Below are positions 4,841 through 5,947 of a stretch of 5,947 nucleotides of DNA, piece by piece. This DNA comes from Acidobacteriota bacterium (GTDB lineage: Bacteria; Acidobacteriota; Vicinamibacteria; Vicinamibacterales; UBA2999): assembly GCA_947465645.1 (NCBI GenBank), contig CANIBQ010000170.1, positions 1 to 5,947 on the forward strand, given 5' to 3'. Below the pieces are notes generated by a model. It searched no databases and had not been told where the DNA came from. It was given only the letters and a program-made list of their open reading frames with translations. The first letter of the stretch is position 1. Every line of letters starts with the position of its first letter. The translations under genes and the position numbers were made by a program.

Positions 4841-5947
4841 TCAGGCCAGCGTCACCGTCTGGCGCTGGCTGGCCTGCGAGACGCCGAGAATGATTCGGAG
4901 TACGCGCCGCAGCGGCTCGGCCGCGCCCCACAGCAACTGGTCGCCGACGGTGAACGCCGACAGGTACTGCGGTCCCATCGTGAGCTTGCGGAGACGGCCG
5001 ATGGGCACGCGCAGCGTGCCGGTGACGGCCGTTGGCGTGAGATCGCGCAGCGACGCCTCTTTCTCGTTGGGCACGACCTTGACCCATTCGTGGGCTTCGG
5101 CGAGCAGCGCCTCGATGTCACGCAACGGTACGTCGCGCGTCAGCTTCACCGTGAGCGCCTGGCTGTGGCAGCGCATCGAGCCGATGCGGACGCACAGGCC
5201 ATCCATCGGGATCGGCGCATCCTGCTGGCCGAGAATCTTGTTGCCTTCGGCCTGGGCCTTCCACTCTTCCTTGCTCTGGCCGTTGCCGAGATCCTTGTCG
5301 ATCCACGGCAGCAGGCTTCCGGCGAGGGGGTGTCCGAAGTTCTCGACCGGGAATGCCGCGGCGCGCATGGTGTCGGTCACCGTACGGTCGATCTCGAGGA
5401 TCGCCGACGCCGGATCGGCCAGCAGCGTCTCGGCCGAGGCGTTGAGCGCGCCCATCTGCGTGATGAGCTCGCGCATGTTCTTCGCGCCGGCGCCCGAGGC
5501 CGCCTGGTAGGTCATCGCGCTGACCCACTCCACGAGGCCTTCGCGGAACAGCCCTGACATCGCCATGAGCATCAGGCTCACCGTGCAGTTGCCGCCGACG
5601 AAGTCGGTGACGCCGGCGTCGAGCGCCGCGTCGATCACGCCGCGATTGACCGGGTCGAGCACGATCACCGCGTTGTCCTTCATGCGCAGCGTCGACGCCG
5701 CGTCGATCCAGTAGCCGCGCCACCCGGCTTCGCGCAGCCGCGGATAGATCTCGGACGTGTAATCGCCGCCCTGGCAGGAAATCAGGACCTCGCAGGCCGA
5801 CAGCGCCTTCAGGTCTTTGGCGTCTTTGACAGCGGGGGCGGACTTACCAATAGCGGGCGCCGGCGTCCCGGTTTGCGATGTGGAAAAGAAAATCGGGTCG
5901 ATGAGATCGAAGTCGCGCTCCTCGCGCATCCGCTGCACGAGCACGGA
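4841..5947 (-). CDS. asd: Aspartate-semialdehyde dehydrogenase, long E. coli-type (5' end off window)
   Basis: NADPH-dependent reduction of aspartyl phosphate to aspartate semialdehyde, in the cytoplasm. The frame is open through position 5947. The first visible residues [14 protein letters not shown] match E. coli Asd from about residue 15, so roughly 14 residues including the start lie outside. Matching motifs are [44 protein letters not shown] with the catalytic cysteine (equivalent to C135; codon at about 5587-5585), [13 protein letters not shown] with the catalytic histidine, and the C-terminal [22 protein letters not shown]. The end is about 13 residues longer than in E. coli. This is the long proteobacterial class rather than the shorter Bacillus-type Asd. 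It leads the visible lysine cluster and is followed by the heptamer array and lysC. Confidence 0.97.
   Translation of the reverse strand, partial: SVLVQRMREERDFDLIDPIFFSTSQTGTPAPAIGKSAPAVKDAKDLKALSACEVLISCQGGDYTSEIYPRLREAGWRGYWIDAASTLRMKDNAVIVLDPVNRGVIDAALDAGVTDFVGGNCTVSLMLMAMSGLFREGLVEWVSAMTYQAASGAGAKNMRELITQMGALNASAETLLADPASAILEIDRTVTDTMRAAAFPVENFGHPLAGSLLPWIDKDLGNGQSKEEWKAQAEGNKILGQQDAPIPMDGLCVRIGSMRCHSQALTVKLTRDVPLRDIEALLAEAHEWVKVVPNEKEASLRDLTPTAVTGTLRVPIGRLRKLTMGPQYLSAFTVGDQLLWGAAEPLRRVLRIILGVSQASQRQTVTLA

Overview
The window is GC-rich bacterial chromosome. Every gene reads on the minus strand, so transcription runs from high to low coordinates: asd (5' end beyond the window edge) > lysC > dapB > dapA > an M20-family deacylase gene > the 4.5S-type SRP RNA gene (ffs) > dnaX (3' end beyond the window edge). 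No gene on the plus strand is credible; the long plus-strand reading frames are antisense shadows of GC-rich coding sequence.

The first five genes form a compact aspartate-family cluster. Aspartokinase (lysC) and aspartate-semialdehyde dehydrogenase (asd) turn aspartate into aspartate semialdehyde. DapA condenses this with pyruvate, and DapB reduces the product to tetrahydrodipicolinate, the precursor of meso-diaminopimelate (cell wall) and lysine. The M20 metallohydrolase overlaps dapA by four bases, so it may be the DapE-type deacylase of the acylated branch, but sequence alone does not fix its substrate. No dapD, dapC, dapL, dapF or lysA is present here. LysC keeps nearly all residues that bind inhibitory lysine in E. 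coli LysC, so the operon product probably feeds back on this enzyme. Downstream, the SRP RNA and the DNA polymerase III tau/gamma gene (dnaX) form a housekeeping pair.

The gaps between genes are unusual. The asd-lysC gap (4754-4840) is filled edge to edge by degenerate tandem heptamers that invert midway. The lysC-dapB junction carries a 27-bp palindromic repeat that supplies the lysC stop codon and an apparent N-terminal extension of DapB. The dapB-dapA gap (2472-2684) holds an 80-bp miniature element with long inverted ends, four tandem heptamers and a separate hairpin. These look like dispersed repeat families settled exactly at gene junctions.

The organism cannot be named from the sequence. 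High GC, an E. coli-type long Asd, an SRP RNA gene directly before dnaX, and repeats of this style would fit an Acidobacteriota (Vicinamibacteria-like) or similar environmental genome. That is an impression from memory, not a measurement. I see no defence system, prophage, CRISPR array, transposase or clear new multi-gene system; the main interest is in the repeats and in the SRP RNA-dnaX junction.
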